A stretch of 64,000 nucleotides of DNA from Flavobacterium eburneipallidum (GCF_027111355.2 NZ_CP114291.2:310001-374000); one strand, 5' to 3'. Shown: positions 1 through 8,953, counted from the first letter of the stretch. Notes: generated from the letters alone by a model not told the origin. Numbers and translations are program-made.

Positions 1-170
1 AAACCAATACCTTCAATAAGTGCAGCTGCAATAAGCATTGCAGTTTGGATTTTTCCAGAAGCTTCTGGTTGACGAGCGATAGCGTCCATTGCTGAACCAC
101 CGATTCTACCAATTCCTAAAGCTGCTCCAATAACGATCATTCCTGCTCCTACGATTTGTGGAATTTCCAT
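1..170 (-). CDS. atpE: F1Fo ATP synthase subunit c (3' end cut off by window edge)
   Basis: Forms the proton-carrying c-ring of the Fo motor in the inner membrane. The visible 56 codons start at an ATG (168-170) with MEIPQIVGAG, then show a Gly/Ala-rich first helix (GAALGIGRIGGSAMDAIARQ), the polar loop RQPEA contacting the gamma/epsilon stalk, and the start of helix 2 with AALIEG, whose Glu is the ion-binding carboxylate. The C-terminal end lies beyond position 1. It follows atpB on the same strand after about 105 bp of repeat-containing spacer, the usual a-c order of an atp operon. Confidence 0.96.
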   Translation of the reverse strand, partial: MEIPQIVGAGMIVIGAALGIGRIGGSAMDAIARQPEASGKIQTAMLIAAALIEGIG

Positions 171-210
171 AATATATATAAATTAAAAATTAAACATTCA
201 ATTTCAATTT

Positions 211-268
211 TAGAGTGTAGATTTTAGAATGTAGATTTAAAAAAATCTGAAATCTGAAATCCAAAATC
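211..268. repeat. Short AT-rich dispersed repeat between atpB and atpE
   Basis: Near-repeats of TAGATTTTAGAATGTAGATT are followed by inverted units (AAATCTGAAATCTGAAATCC). A closely similar unit occurs at 8789-8820 after the reductase gene. The material lies in the spacer and does not code. Function unknown; it could form a weak hairpin in the atp mRNA. Confidence 0.6.
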
Positions 269-275
269 TAAATTT

Positions 276-1430
276 TTAGTGATGAGCTTCCTCATGGTGA
301 TGCTCTTCTACTGCCGAACCAAAGTACAACGCAGACAACATCGTGAATATATACGCTTGTAAAAACGCAACTAATATTTCAAGAATAGAAAGTGCAAATG
401 ACAAACCAAATGACAAAGTACTTCCGATCCAACTTTTGAAAATAAACATCAATCCAATGATACTCATCAATACAATATGTCCTGCGAAAATATTAGCATA
501 CAAACGAATCATTAATGAAAATGGTTTGATAATTACTCCTAATAATTCAATTGGAGCTAAAACGATTCTCATCACTTTCGGCACACCTGGCATCCAAAAA
601 ATGTGACCCCAATAATTTCTATTAGCCGTAAGATTGGTAATTAAAAAAGTAAGGATGGCTAATGAAAAAGTAATAGTAAGATTTCCTGTTACGTTAATAC
701 CAAAAGGCATTAAACCAAAAATATTCAAGAACAATACAAAGAAAAAGATAGTCAATAAATAACTCATGTATTTCTTATAATGTTTTTCGCCAATATTTGG
801 AATGGCAATTTCGTCACGAACATACAAAACTAATGGTTCAAAAATACGGGCAGCACCAGAGGCAATTCCATTATTTTTAGCATACGATTTAGCTAAAGCT
901 GTAAAGATTAAAAACATCAAAATAGCAGCAATGATGATAGACACAACTGATTTTGTAATCGATAAATCTAGTGGACGTTCGTTTTCTGGAAAACCAGTTG
1001 CTTCATTTTCAGTAATAGTACCAGCAGCATCTGTTTTGTAAATTTTACCGTCGTGGTGGTTTATTTTGTAGAAGTTACCGTTTGATTCGGCTACATCATG
1101 ACCGTGGTTGAATTTTGAAGAAGAAAAAATTTGGAAACCATTATCCCAAATAATGATTGGCAATGGAAAACCGTAGTGTGCTCCAGTTTCGTCATCTTGG
1201 AAAAAAGAAAATTCATGAGAATCTAAAACGTGGTGATTGATGAAACCTTTAATTTTAGATTTTATATCTGTAGGTTCAGCGTGTGCTCCTTCGTGTCCAG
1301 CTGCTTCTTTGTGAGCTACTTCTGTATGGGTAGTGTGTGTTTCAGCTACAGGATTTGCTGTACTGATTAAAGGAAGGAAGGCTACTAAAATTGCTACTAA
1401 AAATCGAAGTGGTTTGTTTGAAATCACCAT
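276..1430 (-). CDS. atpB: F1Fo ATP synthase subunit a
   Basis: Stator channel subunit of Fo that passes protons to the c-ring. 384 residues, much longer than the roughly 270 of E. coli: residues 1-25 look like a signal peptide (ending LISTANP), and residues 26-155 form a His-rich extracytoplasmic domain seen in Bacteroidota a-subunits. The membrane part spans about 160-375 and holds the essential arginine in MIRLYANIFAGH (R309). The His-rich tail ends EEHHHEEAHH. A TTG/TACCTTTG promoter lies just upstream, so it can be expressed apart from the preceding bactofilin/AtpZ genes. Confidence 0.97.
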   Translation of the reverse strand: MVISNKPLRFLVAILVAFLPLISTANPVAETHTTHTEVAHKEAAGHEGAHAEPTDIKSKIKGFINHHVLDSHEFSFFQDDETGAHYGFPLPIIIWDNGFQIFSSSKFNHGHDVAESNGNFYKINHHDGKIYKTDAAGTITENEATGFPENERPLDLSITKSVVSIIIAAILMFLIFTALAKSYAKNNGIASGAARIFEPLVLYVRDEIAIPNIGEKHYKKYMSYLLTIFFFVLFLNIFGLMPFGINVTGNLTITFSLAILTFLITNLTANRNYWGHIFWMPGVPKVMRIVLAPIELLGVIIKPFSLMIRLYANIFAGHIVLMSIIGLMFIFKSWIGSTLSFGLSFALSILEILVAFLQAYIFTMLSALYFGSAVEEHHHEEAHH

Positions 1431-1471
1431 AACAGTTGAATATCTTAATTTTTAATTTCTGAAATTTGGTG

Positions 1472-1505
1472 CAAAGGTACATTTTAAATTAATAACTAAA
1501 AGCAA
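1472..1505 (-). promoter_or_regulatory. Bacteroidota-type promoter for atpB
   Basis: On the minus strand a -33 TTG (1503-1505) is followed after 23 nt by a -7 TACCTTTG (1472-1479), matching TTG-N-TAnnTTTG. Transcription would start near 1465, about 35 nt before the atpB ATG. Confidence 0.7.
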
Positions 1506-1546
1506 TAAATAACTTTTTTTGGCAGAATTGTTGTTTTAAAGCCAAA

Positions 1547-1945
1547 TCACTGCTTATTATTTAATATTCTGCCAGTTACAAATGTTTCTATTGCTAAAAA
1601 TAAGGCAAAAATAATAAAAAAATTAGCCTTTTCTATTTTCATATTGATGTTTCCGGAATGTATAATGGGCGATAAAACGGCATAAGACAAAGCCATTTTT
1701 ACAAAAGTTACCAACATAAATGTATAACCTACATAGTCTATATTTTTACTTTTGACCTTGATAAGAATAAGCAGAATAATTAGTGAACAAACGAAGAAAA
1801 AACCATCCACAACTTCAATTGGAAAATGAAAATTTTGGAATTTTGGATTGTTTTCATTCCAAATAAAAAACAATTTATGCCCCAAATAAACTACAATCGA
1901 AAGAAAGAAAACCTCAAGAATAGGTCGATATTTTTTTAAATTCAT
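1547..1945 (-). CDS. DUF6168-like four-helix membrane protein of the atp locus
   Basis: 132 residues with four predicted hydrophobic segments (about 9-27, 46-62, 74-95, 105-125) and short charged loops. The length and position between an AtpZ-type protein and atpB match a small flavobacterial family I recall as DUF6168; the name is from memory. The position suggests an assembly or accessory role for the ATP synthase membrane sector, perhaps the second small I-chain protein, but no catalytic motif is visible. Only 7 bp separate it from the upstream AtpZ gene. Confidence 0.75.
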   Translation of the reverse strand: MNLKKYRPILEVFFLSIVVYLGHKLFFIWNENNPKFQNFHFPIEVVDGFFFVCSLIILLILIKVKSKNIDYVGYTFMLVTFVKMALSYAVLSPIIHSGNINMKIEKANFFIIFALFLAIETFVTGRILNNKQ

Positions 1946-1952
1946 TTTAATT

Positions 1953-2186
1953 TTAGGATGATTTATTAATGTCTTTCAGTTGACGATTCAGATTGTAAAA
2001 AGCTAATGCAACGCCTACCAAAACTAGGATTTTAACATAAACATCGTGCTTATTTGGATATTTCTCATCCAACCAATCGCCCAAATACGCAAACAAAAAA
2101 ATAATCACTCCCATTTGAATAGGAATATTAATAAAGGCGAGCCATTTATTATTATTTTGTTTCTTCGGGTCTTGATTCTCCGTCAT
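1953..2186 (-). CDS. atpZ: AtpZ/AtpI-family protein
   Basis: 77 residues with two transmembrane helices (about 16-34 and 49-66) joined by a short acidic loop (LGDWLDEKYPNK), the layout of AtpZ/AtpI proteins encoded ahead of bacterial atp operons. Known family members assist c-ring assembly or cation handling. The start lies inside the 3' end of the bactofilin gene (35-bp overlap in another frame), which suggests translational coupling. The C-terminus is a basic tail (NLNRQLKDINKSS). Confidence 0.85.
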   Translation of the reverse strand: MTENQDPKKQNNNKWLAFINIPIQMGVIIFLFAYLGDWLDEKYPNKHDVYVKILVLVGVALAFYNLNRQLKDINKSS

Positions 2187-2559
2187 TAGTTGGATTGGTT
2201 TTAGAATTGGTTTTCATTTTACAAGAAGCACTAAAATCAGCTCCAGGTTCTACCGACAATTTACCGCAAATTACTTCGCCATAAATGCTGGCTTTGCTTT
2301 TTATATTCAGTACTTCGGCTACTTTAATTTTGCCGTTAAACTTGCCTTCGATATCGGCATTTTTGCAAATAATATCGCCCGTAACGCTTCCGGCTGGACC
2401 AATAACAATTTTGCCTTTCGTTTGAAAATTTCCAGTCAATTCGCCGTCCAATCTAAAATCAGCTTGCGAAATGATATCACCATTAATGATGGTTCCTTCC
2501 ACAATCCTGTTGGTTTTTCCCAGAAGATCAGTATACGATTTTGCTTTTTTATCAAACAT
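2152..2559 (-). CDS. Bactofilin (polymer-forming cytoskeletal protein)
   Basis: 135 residues. The central part (about 20-110) has the repeating Gly/hydrophobic pattern of the bactofilin beta-helix (GTIINGDIISQADFRLDGEL, then GPAGSVTGDIICKNADIEGK). Bactofilins polymerise without nucleotide and scaffold envelope processes. The tail after residue 112 is hydrophilic and disordered (TNSKTNPTNDGESRPEETK) and its codons overlap the atpZ start. It lies 3 bp after the SprE/PorW gene, so the two are probably cotranscribed. Confidence 0.9.
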   Translation of the reverse strand: MFDKKAKSYTDLLGKTNRIVEGTIINGDIISQADFRLDGELTGNFQTKGKIVIGPAGSVTGDIICKNADIEGKFNGKIKVAEVLNIKSKASIYGEVICGKLSVEPGADFSASCKMKTNSKTNPTNDGESRPEETK

Positions 2560-2562
2560 AAT

Positions 2563-5328
2563 TTACTGTTTTGGAGGCGAACTCGGTTTTGGAGCTGGAG
2601 GCATCATTCCTGCTGGAGCTACTGATTTTGTTGCAGGAGGAACTACTGTTGAAGGAGCCGTTGTTTGAACAGGAACTGCAACTGGTTTTGGTGAATTCAA
2701 ATAAACATCTAAATTTTTCTTGATTTGAACCACTTTGTAATTTTCGCTTGAAATGACTATCAACGGATCGATGATTTTATACTTTTTATCGTTTCGCATC
2801 AGGTTGATCATGTAGGCAGCATTACTTTCGGATTTGAGTCCGTGAATGGTGATAAAACTTTCTTTTTCTGTGTAAAAATCATACGAATACGTTAGCCTTT
2901 GATAGTTTTCGTTGGCGATGAATTTCTTGATTTTTTCTTCTAATTCTTTTGTTTTTTTATCGTCAATTTTACCAACGCTAAAGAGTATTTTCCAATTTTT
3001 GCTTTCAGCAGTACTGAAATTTATTTTCTCTAATGATGGAATTTGATCGGTCAAAATTTCTACGGCTTTTTTGCCTTCGTCACTTGTTGGATAATTATCG
3101 GCTACGTATTGCATCGCATTTTTGTAGGCTTCTACCCCTTTTAATTTTCCAAGTAAATTGGCTTTTAACAATTCAAATTTTGGAACAATTTCATCTCCCG
3201 AATACTGAAGAATCAAACCATCTAATTTGGCTAACAGCCCATCAAATTGCTCGTCTTCATACACTTTATAATACTGGTCATACACATCTTCGGGAGCATC
3301 TTTCGAGGCTACAGCATTAGTATTATTGATAATTTGCGCATAGCGAGAATCAGGATATTGGCTCGAAATGCGGGCTTTCATCTCTTCTGCTTTGGCAGGA
3401 TTTATAATTTGGTATATTTTATAGAGGTTGTACATCGATGGAAGCACCAATTTTTCCTCTGGTTTATTCGCTAATAATTGCTCTAGTTTTTGGCTAGCCA
3501 ACTGATATTCTTTGAATTTTTCCTTATAAATAAGCCCTAACTGATAGTAAGCAAAATCACGTTTTTTTACAATTTCGTCAATCTCGGTTTGCTCTTTCGG
3601 AATTTGATCCAAGTAAAAAGCAGTAGTATATTGTTCTACTTCTTTAACCTCTCCTGGCTTGGCTGTAGCGGTAGTATCGCTTGCAATATCATTGGTGTCC
3701 GTATTTTTATTCGTACTCAATCGCCAATTGCCTCCTAGGGTTCTATTGCCCCATTTTTTCTTAAATTCTGTTTTACCAAAAGCCACAGTTGTCGGATTAT
3801 AAAAATAAAACACACTCGACGTTGAACTAGCATTGCTCATGGACGGAGGAGTCATAGAAGATTTTTTGGCTGGTGTTCCAGGGGTATTAGGAATTGGATC
3901 GTCGGAACTATTGATGTTGTTTAAATCAACGTTAGCTAGTTTTTGCTGTTGTTTTTCTTCCAAAATTCGTTTAGCTTCATCCGATTTTTTTAATTTTTCG
4001 ATGTGTTTTTCAAAATACAAAATTCGGTCTGTAGGCGAAAGCGCTACTAATCTCAAAATACTGTCATTTTCTTTGGCTACAGCCTCATATTCGATTACCT
4101 CATCCAAATCTTTTCGCACTTTTTTGATGTGAATGTATTCTCTGGTTTTAGGTTCCATTTTGACCAATGTGCTGTCATAATATTTGGCAGCTATAGCATA
4201 ATCGGTATTTCTAAAGTGCATATCGCCTAAATTTCTATAATCAGAAGCGACTAAATAAGAGTCTTGCGATTTGGCTTTTAGGGAAGCGTTATAAAATTCC
4301 ATTGCCAATTCTTGATTGTCTTGTTTGTCATAAAAAACACCCATTTCATAATAAATAACATCCAGAAAAGGACGGTTTTCTCGATCGGCAATTAGTTTGT
4401 TAAAGGTTTTTACAAAAGCTTCTTTATCATCATTTTGATAATCAAACAATTCCGATTTTTTAGCATAAGCCTGAATTACATAGCGTCTATCAGCTTTTCT
4501 ATTCATATCAATTACCGACTCATAGCTGTAAATCGCACTGTCTTTTTTGCCTAACTCTTGATACAATTGCCCGAGAATAAAACGGTATCTGGCTCTTTCT
4601 GAATTGACTTTGGTTAATTTTTCGGCGATTTTTAATTTAGCAACCGCACTGTCTTTTTCTTCCATGTTCAAAAAAGATTGTGCTAACAGTGCATTGGCAT
4701 CGGCAACGACTTGTTTTTTGAAATTTTTGGCTTTTTTGAATTTATCTGCTTCCTTTTTGTCTTCCAAAAGTTTGCTGATATTTTTAATCACTTGCGCATC
4801 ATTTCCCAAACGCATATTGGCTTTTTCTCTCCAAATTTTGGCTTGATAAATCTTGTCGCTCGAAGGGTATTTGTATAAAATATAATTAAATGCGTCCAAA
4901 GCGGGAATAAATCTTTGGTCGTAATACCTTGCTTTTCCTAGAAGTAAGTAAGCTTCGTCTATTTGATAATTTTTTTCTTGCCCGCCAATGTTCATCGAAT
5001 GTTTCTGAATGGCTTTCGTCGCTTTGGCTTCGGCTAGTTCAAAATTGGCATTTTTGGGTTTTGCTGCTCCATTATCATCCACAATTTCCATTCTTTCGAC
5101 AGGCAATCGCTTCCAAAAATTTTCTTTGATGTTTGCATTTACATCTTTGATTCCTTTGTCCATCCCAATTTGACCGTTGTATAAAATATTATCTCTGGTA
5201 CTTAATGCGTGGGAATTTCTAGCCAAAAAAGTATCTTTCTTGGTAGAACAGGCTATCAATAAAATTAAGAATGCTATGAAAAAGGTGAGTTTGAGTATCT
5301 TGGTTTTCAATGGGAAACGGTTTATCAT
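2563..5328 (-). CDS. sprE: SprE/PorW-type TPR lipoprotein of gliding motility and type IX secretion
   Basis: 921 residues. A lipoprotein signal ends in LIAC (Cys27). It is followed by the stretch HALSTRDNILYNG, which I associate with this family, and by many tetratricopeptide-like helices over about 130-420 and 580-780. A low-complexity linker lies around 460-500 and a Pro-rich tail at about 885-921. Family knowledge: SprE of F. johnsoniae and PorW of P. gingivalis are required for type IX secretion and, in gliders, for motility, acting at the periplasm or outer membrane. Cotranscription with bactofilin and neighbouring atp genes is plausible. The gene symbol rests on overall architecture. 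Confidence 0.88.
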   Translation of the reverse strand: MINRFPLKTKILKLTFFIAFLILLIACSTKKDTFLARNSHALSTRDNILYNGQIGMDKGIKDVNANIKENFWKRLPVERMEIVDDNGAAKPKNANFELAEAKATKAIQKHSMNIGGQEKNYQIDEAYLLLGKARYYDQRFIPALDAFNYILYKYPSSDKIYQAKIWREKANMRLGNDAQVIKNISKLLEDKKEADKFKKAKNFKKQVVADANALLAQSFLNMEEKDSAVAKLKIAEKLTKVNSERARYRFILGQLYQELGKKDSAIYSYESVIDMNRKADRRYVIQAYAKKSELFDYQNDDKEAFVKTFNKLIADRENRPFLDVIYYEMGVFYDKQDNQELAMEFYNASLKAKSQDSYLVASDYRNLGDMHFRNTDYAIAAKYYDSTLVKMEPKTREYIHIKKVRKDLDEVIEYEAVAKENDSILRLVALSPTDRILYFEKHIEKLKKSDEAKRILEEKQQQKLANVDLNNINSSDDPIPNTPGTPAKKSSMTPPSMSNASSTSSVFYFYNPTTVAFGKTEFKKKWGNRTLGGNWRLSTNKNTDTNDIASDTTATAKPGEVKEVEQYTTAFYLDQIPKEQTEIDEIVKKRDFAYYQLGLIYKEKFKEYQLASQKLEQLLANKPEEKLVLPSMYNLYKIYQIINPAKAEEMKARISSQYPDSRYAQIINNTNAVASKDAPEDVYDQYYKVYEDEQFDGLLAKLDGLILQYSGDEIVPKFELLKANLLGKLKGVEAYKNAMQYVADNYPTSDEGKKAVEILTDQIPSLEKINFSTAESKNWKILFSVGKIDDKKTKELEEKIKKFIANENYQRLTYSYDFYTEKESFITIHGLKSESNAAYMINLMRNDKKYKIIDPLIVISSENYKVVQIKKNLDVYLNSPKPVAVPVQTTAPSTVVPPATKSVAPAGMMPPAPKPSSPPKQ

Positions 5329-5396
5329 TTAACTTCTAAAAGTACATTTTAGTATAATGACTGGTAAAAATACGTTTCTTTTTGAAATATGGAAAT

Positions 5397-6092
5397 TTAT
5401 ACCGCAAAAAACGCTTCCAATTCCTGCAAGGTTTCGGTAGAGGTTTGAATGTCTTTCACAATTTCTCCTTTATTCAGTGCCACAATTCTATCGCAAACTT
5501 CTACTGTATGTACTAAATCATGACTGGAAACCAAAACCGTAATTTCAGGATTTTGAGCTAATTCTTTGATTATTTTTTTCAAACGGCTAACGGTTGTGGG
5601 ATCCAAATTAGCAAATGGTTCATCTAAAATTACCACTTCGGGATTGCCAATTAGCGTGGCAATAATCCCGACTTTCTTCTGATTTCCTTTGGATAAATCT
5701 CGCAAGTATTTTTTGTTTTTTAGGATTTCGCCATTAAAAAATTCTTCGTGTTTGGCTAACAAAACATCAATATCGGCTTTGTTCTGACCACGCAAATCGC
5801 CAATAAAATAGAAGTATTCTTCGGGAGTGAGATAACCAATCAGGAAACTTTCATCCAGAAAAGATGCTGTAAAAGATTTCCAGTTTTCGCTGGTATTTAC
5901 GGCAACACCATTGTTGATAATTTGTCCCGTTGTGGGTTGAATTAAATCCAATATCAAACTAAAAAAAGTGGTTTTTCCTGCACCGTTGTTTCCCACCAAT
6001 CCAAAACTTTGTCCTTTTGGAATTTCTAAATTATCTATTTTTAAAACGGTAGTTCCGTTGTATGATTTCGAAAGGTTTTGTACGTGTATCAT
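5397..6092 (-). CDS. ABC transporter ATP-binding protein
   Basis: 231 residues, a complete single nucleotide-binding domain. Walker A GNNGAGKT (34-41), signature LSKGNQ (133-138, a variant of LSGGQ), Walker B VVILDEP (153-159) and the switch His in SSHD (about 190) are all visible. The partner is the DUF5687 membrane protein just upstream on the same strand (47-bp gap). The exported substrate cannot be read from sequence; small single-domain ATPases of this shape usually drive efflux or envelope export. Confidence 0.92.
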   Translation of the reverse strand: MIHVQNLSKSYNGTTVLKIDNLEIPKGQSFGLVGNNGAGKTTFFSLILDLIQPTTGQIINNGVAVNTSENWKSFTASFLDESFLIGYLTPEEYFYFIGDLRGQNKADIDVLLAKHEEFFNGEILKNKKYLRDLSKGNQKKVGIIATLIGNPEVVILDEPFANLDPTTVSRLKKIIKELAQNPEITVLVSSHDLVHTVEVCDRIVALNKGEIVKDIQTSTETLQELEAFFAV

Positions 6093-6111
6093 TTTTTACA
6101 TTTTAATGCAG

Positions 6112-6132
6112 AGATGTTGCAATGCAACGTCT
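6112..6132. repeat. Small palindrome between permease and ABC ATPase genes
   Basis: Nine-base arms (AGATGTTGC and GCAACGTCT) around AAT form a near-perfect hairpin with one G-U pair, in the 47-bp spacer of the ABC pair. It may trim or stabilise the bicistronic RNA. Confidence 0.55.
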
Positions 6133-6139
6133 TTACGAA

Positions 6140-7609
6140 TTACGATTTTTGTTTATATGCGGCTATGGTGGCGTATTTTTCGGTTTTATATATTTTTTCA
6201 ATCATAGAAAAAGCTTTGTTTTTAAAGGCAAATCCCAATATGCCCAACGAGGCTACTAACGCCAGTCCAACATTGGCATTGGCAAAACTAGCACCAATCG
6301 AATACACTAAAACAGGCAAAGCCAATTGCGGAATGGATATCAACATGGTCTTAAAATTATAAGCTTTTTTGTCGCCAAAAGCCCCTTTTCCAGAATCTAA
6401 ATCAATTGGCGTTTTAGTAAATGCGCCGCCCAATAAAACCAAATGCGAATTGACTCCAATGTTGTAAATCGCTCCCACAACAATGGTCATATAAACTTGC
6501 CAACCAAAATAAATATAGAACGAAGCAAGAATTGTCGATACAATGGTCGCAATTACCATTAACCACCATTTAGAACTCAAATAGCCTTTGTAAGGAATGT
6601 TCTGCGTCATCATTAATTGATAATAAGCACTGTCCCAACTCGGCACAAATTGCCCGAAGGTGATAAGAAATCCACCCGAAACAAAAATTCCTGCAAAAAT
6701 GTGCATCGTTGGATTGTTGTACGCTTCAATTCCATTGGTAAAAAAAAGCAATCCATAAAAAAGAAACATCACACTCATACCCACCGTAGTTTTGGATCTT
6801 TTGTTTCTTTTAATCAATTTGATGTCGTTTTTTAAGAAGGTACCGATGGTTCCAAATTGATTCAGCCACACCAAATTCTCGGTTTTTGCAATATCGTGTT
6901 TGCTAGAAAGTCCTGCGTCGAGATACAAATCGTTTTTAAAATAATGAAAACTGTAGCGATACAAACCTATCAAAACCAAAACGGGTAAAATGAAAGCCCA
7001 ATAGGTATTGAAAAGCGCCTCAAAAAATGGAGCCGTATAAGTGGTGATGTCAAAAAAACCATAGTATTGTAATCCGCCAAAAACAGCTGCGATTCCAAGA
7101 AAAATAGTAAAAAGATAATCCTTATTGTTCAATATAATATTCAAGAAATTATTGATGTAAATCAAAGACAACATAGCGGTATGCCAGAGAAGTACCGACA
7201 ACACATCATAGCCTTCGTAAATTAAAACAATACTGAAAGGAAGAAAGAAAAACCAATGACCCAAATTGAAAAAAGAAAAAACCGTTTTACCCAGCGAAAA
7301 ATGAACAATTGTATCTTTTTTTATCGGAAAAACCAATAACGGACGAATGTTCAGCACTGGTATTTTCTGGAACAACAATCGAATGATTATATCCATTAGA
7401 AAATAATAAATCATGAATTTATTGATAGTCACAATGGGATCTAACTTGAATTTTTCAAGGACGTAAAACAAGCCGATTCCCAATGCCAAAAAAACCAACG
7501 TAAAATACACCGCCAGAAAACCCATCAGTATTTTTATAGCCAAATTGGCTCCAAAAGAGGCCGATCGTAAAAAAGCTTTCCATTCAAGATAAAGGAATTT
7601 TTGAATCAT
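6140..7609 (-). CDS. DUF5687-family membrane protein, probable ABC permease
   Basis: 489 residues with roughly ten to twelve hydrophobic helices spread over the full length, starting with an amphipathic MIQKFLYLEWKAFLRS. The architecture and the ATP-binding gene 47 bp downstream match the flavobacterial DUF5687 group, presumed permeases of ABC-2-like exporters. No substrate motif is visible. It lies first in a two-gene unit, transcribed away from the divergent reductase gene at 7733. Confidence 0.85.
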   Translation of the reverse strand: MIQKFLYLEWKAFLRSASFGANLAIKILMGFLAVYFTLVFLALGIGLFYVLEKFKLDPIVTINKFMIYYFLMDIIIRLLFQKIPVLNIRPLLVFPIKKDTIVHFSLGKTVFSFFNLGHWFFFLPFSIVLIYEGYDVLSVLLWHTAMLSLIYINNFLNIILNNKDYLFTIFLGIAAVFGGLQYYGFFDITTYTAPFFEALFNTYWAFILPVLVLIGLYRYSFHYFKNDLYLDAGLSSKHDIAKTENLVWLNQFGTIGTFLKNDIKLIKRNKRSKTTVGMSVMFLFYGLLFFTNGIEAYNNPTMHIFAGIFVSGGFLITFGQFVPSWDSAYYQLMMTQNIPYKGYLSSKWWLMVIATIVSTILASFYIYFGWQVYMTIVVGAIYNIGVNSHLVLLGGAFTKTPIDLDSGKGAFGDKKAYNFKTMLISIPQLALPVLVYSIGASFANANVGLALVASLGILGFAFKNKAFSMIEKIYKTEKYATIAAYKQKS

Positions 7610-7708
7610 AATTTTAGCATTTGATTTTTATTGGTTGCTAAATGTAAGGAAACGTTACAAAAAATTTAAACTTCTAAACGCATAACTTCTATATTTTTAT
7701 TGGTTTAC

Positions 7709-7716
7709 TATCTTTG
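7709..7716 (+). promoter_or_regulatory. -7 promoter element for the reductase gene
   Basis: TATCTTTG fits TAnnTTTG and lies 16 nt before the ATG at 7733; no good -33 TTG is placed upstream. It supports the ATG rather than the in-frame TTG at 7700, which would lie upstream of the transcription start. Confidence 0.6.
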
Positions 7717-7732
7717 CATAAAAAATAATACA

Positions 7733-8785
7733 ATGCCATTATTCAAAAAACTCAATATAAAAGAAGTAAAACGCGAGACCAAAGACGCCGTTTCGATACT
7801 TTTTAATATTCCCGAAGAATTCAAATCACATTATAATTTCGTTGCGGGACAATATGTTAATTTAAGATTAACGCTAGACGGACAAGAAATTCGTCGTGCC
7901 TATTCTATTGCTTCGTCACCAGAAAGTGGTGAATTGCGTATTGCCGTAAAAGCAGTAACAAACGGAGCGTTTTCGCAATTTGCCAACACCAAACTCAAAG
8001 CAGGTGACACTCTTGAAGTAGGAAAACCAGAAGGAAAATTCACTTTTGAACCCGATAGTCACCAACAAAAAAACTACGCTGCCTTTGTAGCAGGAAGCGG
8101 AATTACACCAGCAATTTCTATTTTGAAATCGGTTTTGAAAAGCGAACCGCAAAGTTCTTTTGTGTTGGTTTACGGCAATAAATCGCCTGAAGAAACTATT
8201 TTTCATCAAGAATTACACGATTTGCACCTGCAATATACCGGACGATTGTTTGTGCATTATGCCTACAGCCGAACCCAAGCCGAAGGTGAATTGTTTGGAA
8301 GAATCGATAAGTCAGTCGTGAATTTTGTATTGAATAACAAACACAAAGAACTGGAATTCGACAAATTCTATTTGTGCGGTCCCGAAGAAATGATCAATAC
8401 GGTTTCTAAAGTTTTGAAAGAACACAACATCAGCGATTCGGCTATTAAATTTGAATTGTTCTCTACTTCTACCGTAGAAAACGCCATCGAAAAATCGCTC
8501 GAAGGACACACCAAAGTGACCATGACGGTGGACGATGAGGAAGCAACTTTCGAAATGTCGCAAAAACAAACTTTGCTCGAAGCTGCTCTAAAACACGGAA
8601 TCGACGCTCCCTATTCTTGCCAAGGCGGAATTTGCAGCAGCTGTCTGGCTCGAGTAAAATCAGGGACTGCCGAAATGAAGAAAAACTCCATCCTAACCGA
8701 TAAAGAAATCGCCGATGGTTTGATTCTTACTTGCCAAGCGCATCCTACTTCCGCTGAAATTGTGGTGGATTTTGATGATGTATAA
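7733..8785 (+). CDS. PaaE-like ferredoxin-NAD(P)H reductase with C-terminal 2Fe-2S domain
   Basis: 350 residues from the ATG (MPLFKKLNIK). It shuttles electrons from NAD(P)H through FAD to an iron-sulphur centre. Seen in order: FAD motif RAYS (55-58), nucleotide-binding GSGITP (121-126), CGPEEM (215-220), and a plant-type 2Fe-2S domain with Cys296, Cys301, Cys304 and Cys334. The domain order matches PaaE, the reductase of phenylacetyl-CoA epoxidase, but no other paa gene is nearby, so the acceptor is probably a different oxygenase or desaturase. An in-frame TTG 33 nt upstream is an unlikely start. A terminator follows at 8838. Confidence 0.92.
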   Translation: MPLFKKLNIKEVKRETKDAVSILFNIPEEFKSHYNFVAGQYVNLRLTLDGQEIRRAYSIASSPESGELRIAVKAVTNGAFSQFANTKLKAGDTLEVGKPEGKFTFEPDSHQQKNYAAFVAGSGITPAISILKSVLKSEPQSSFVLVYGNKSPEETIFHQELHDLHLQYTGRLFVHYAYSRTQAEGELFGRIDKSVVNFVLNNKHKELEFDKFYLCGPEEMINTVSKVLKEHNISDSAIKFELFSTSTVENAIEKSLEGHTKVTMTVDDEEATFEMSQKQTLLEAALKHGIDAPYSCQGGICSSCLARVKSGTAEMKKNSILTDKEIADGLILTCQAHPTSAEIVVDFDDV

Positions 8786-8788
8786 ACT

Positions 8789-8820
8789 AATTTTAGATTT
8801 TAGAATGTAGATTTTAGATT
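8789..8820. repeat. Dispersed AT-rich repeat after the reductase gene
   Basis: Repeats of TTTTAGATTTTAGAATGTAG resemble the spacer repeat at 211-268. Non-coding, just ahead of the terminator at 8838. Confidence 0.55.
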
Positions 8821-8837
8821 CATCCTAATGATAACGA

Positions 8838-8866
8838 AAACTTCTCTGAAAAGGGAAGTTTTTTTG
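8838..8866 (+). terminator. Rho-independent terminator of the reductase gene
   Basis: Arms AAACTTC and GAAGTTT enclose a ten-base loop and run into a T tract. Confidence 0.75.
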
Positions 8867-8899
8867 TTTTGAGAAGATTGGTTTTAATATAAAGTCTAT

Positions 8900-8932
8900 T
8901 TGATATTTTGTAAGAAAAAATTAATATATTTG
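8900..8932 (+). promoter_or_regulatory. Bacteroidota-type promoter for the gene at 8954
   Basis: TTG (8900-8902), 22 nt, then TATATTTG (8925-8932). Initiation near 8939 leaves a leader of about 15 nt before the TTG start codon. Confidence 0.65.
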
Positions 8933-8953
8933 AAAACAAATAAATACTGACGT

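Noticed and set aside
7700..7732. Extended start of the reductase gene at TTG 7700
   Set aside because: Would place the start upstream of the -7 element TATCTTTG; the ATG at 7733 gives the family-like N-terminus.
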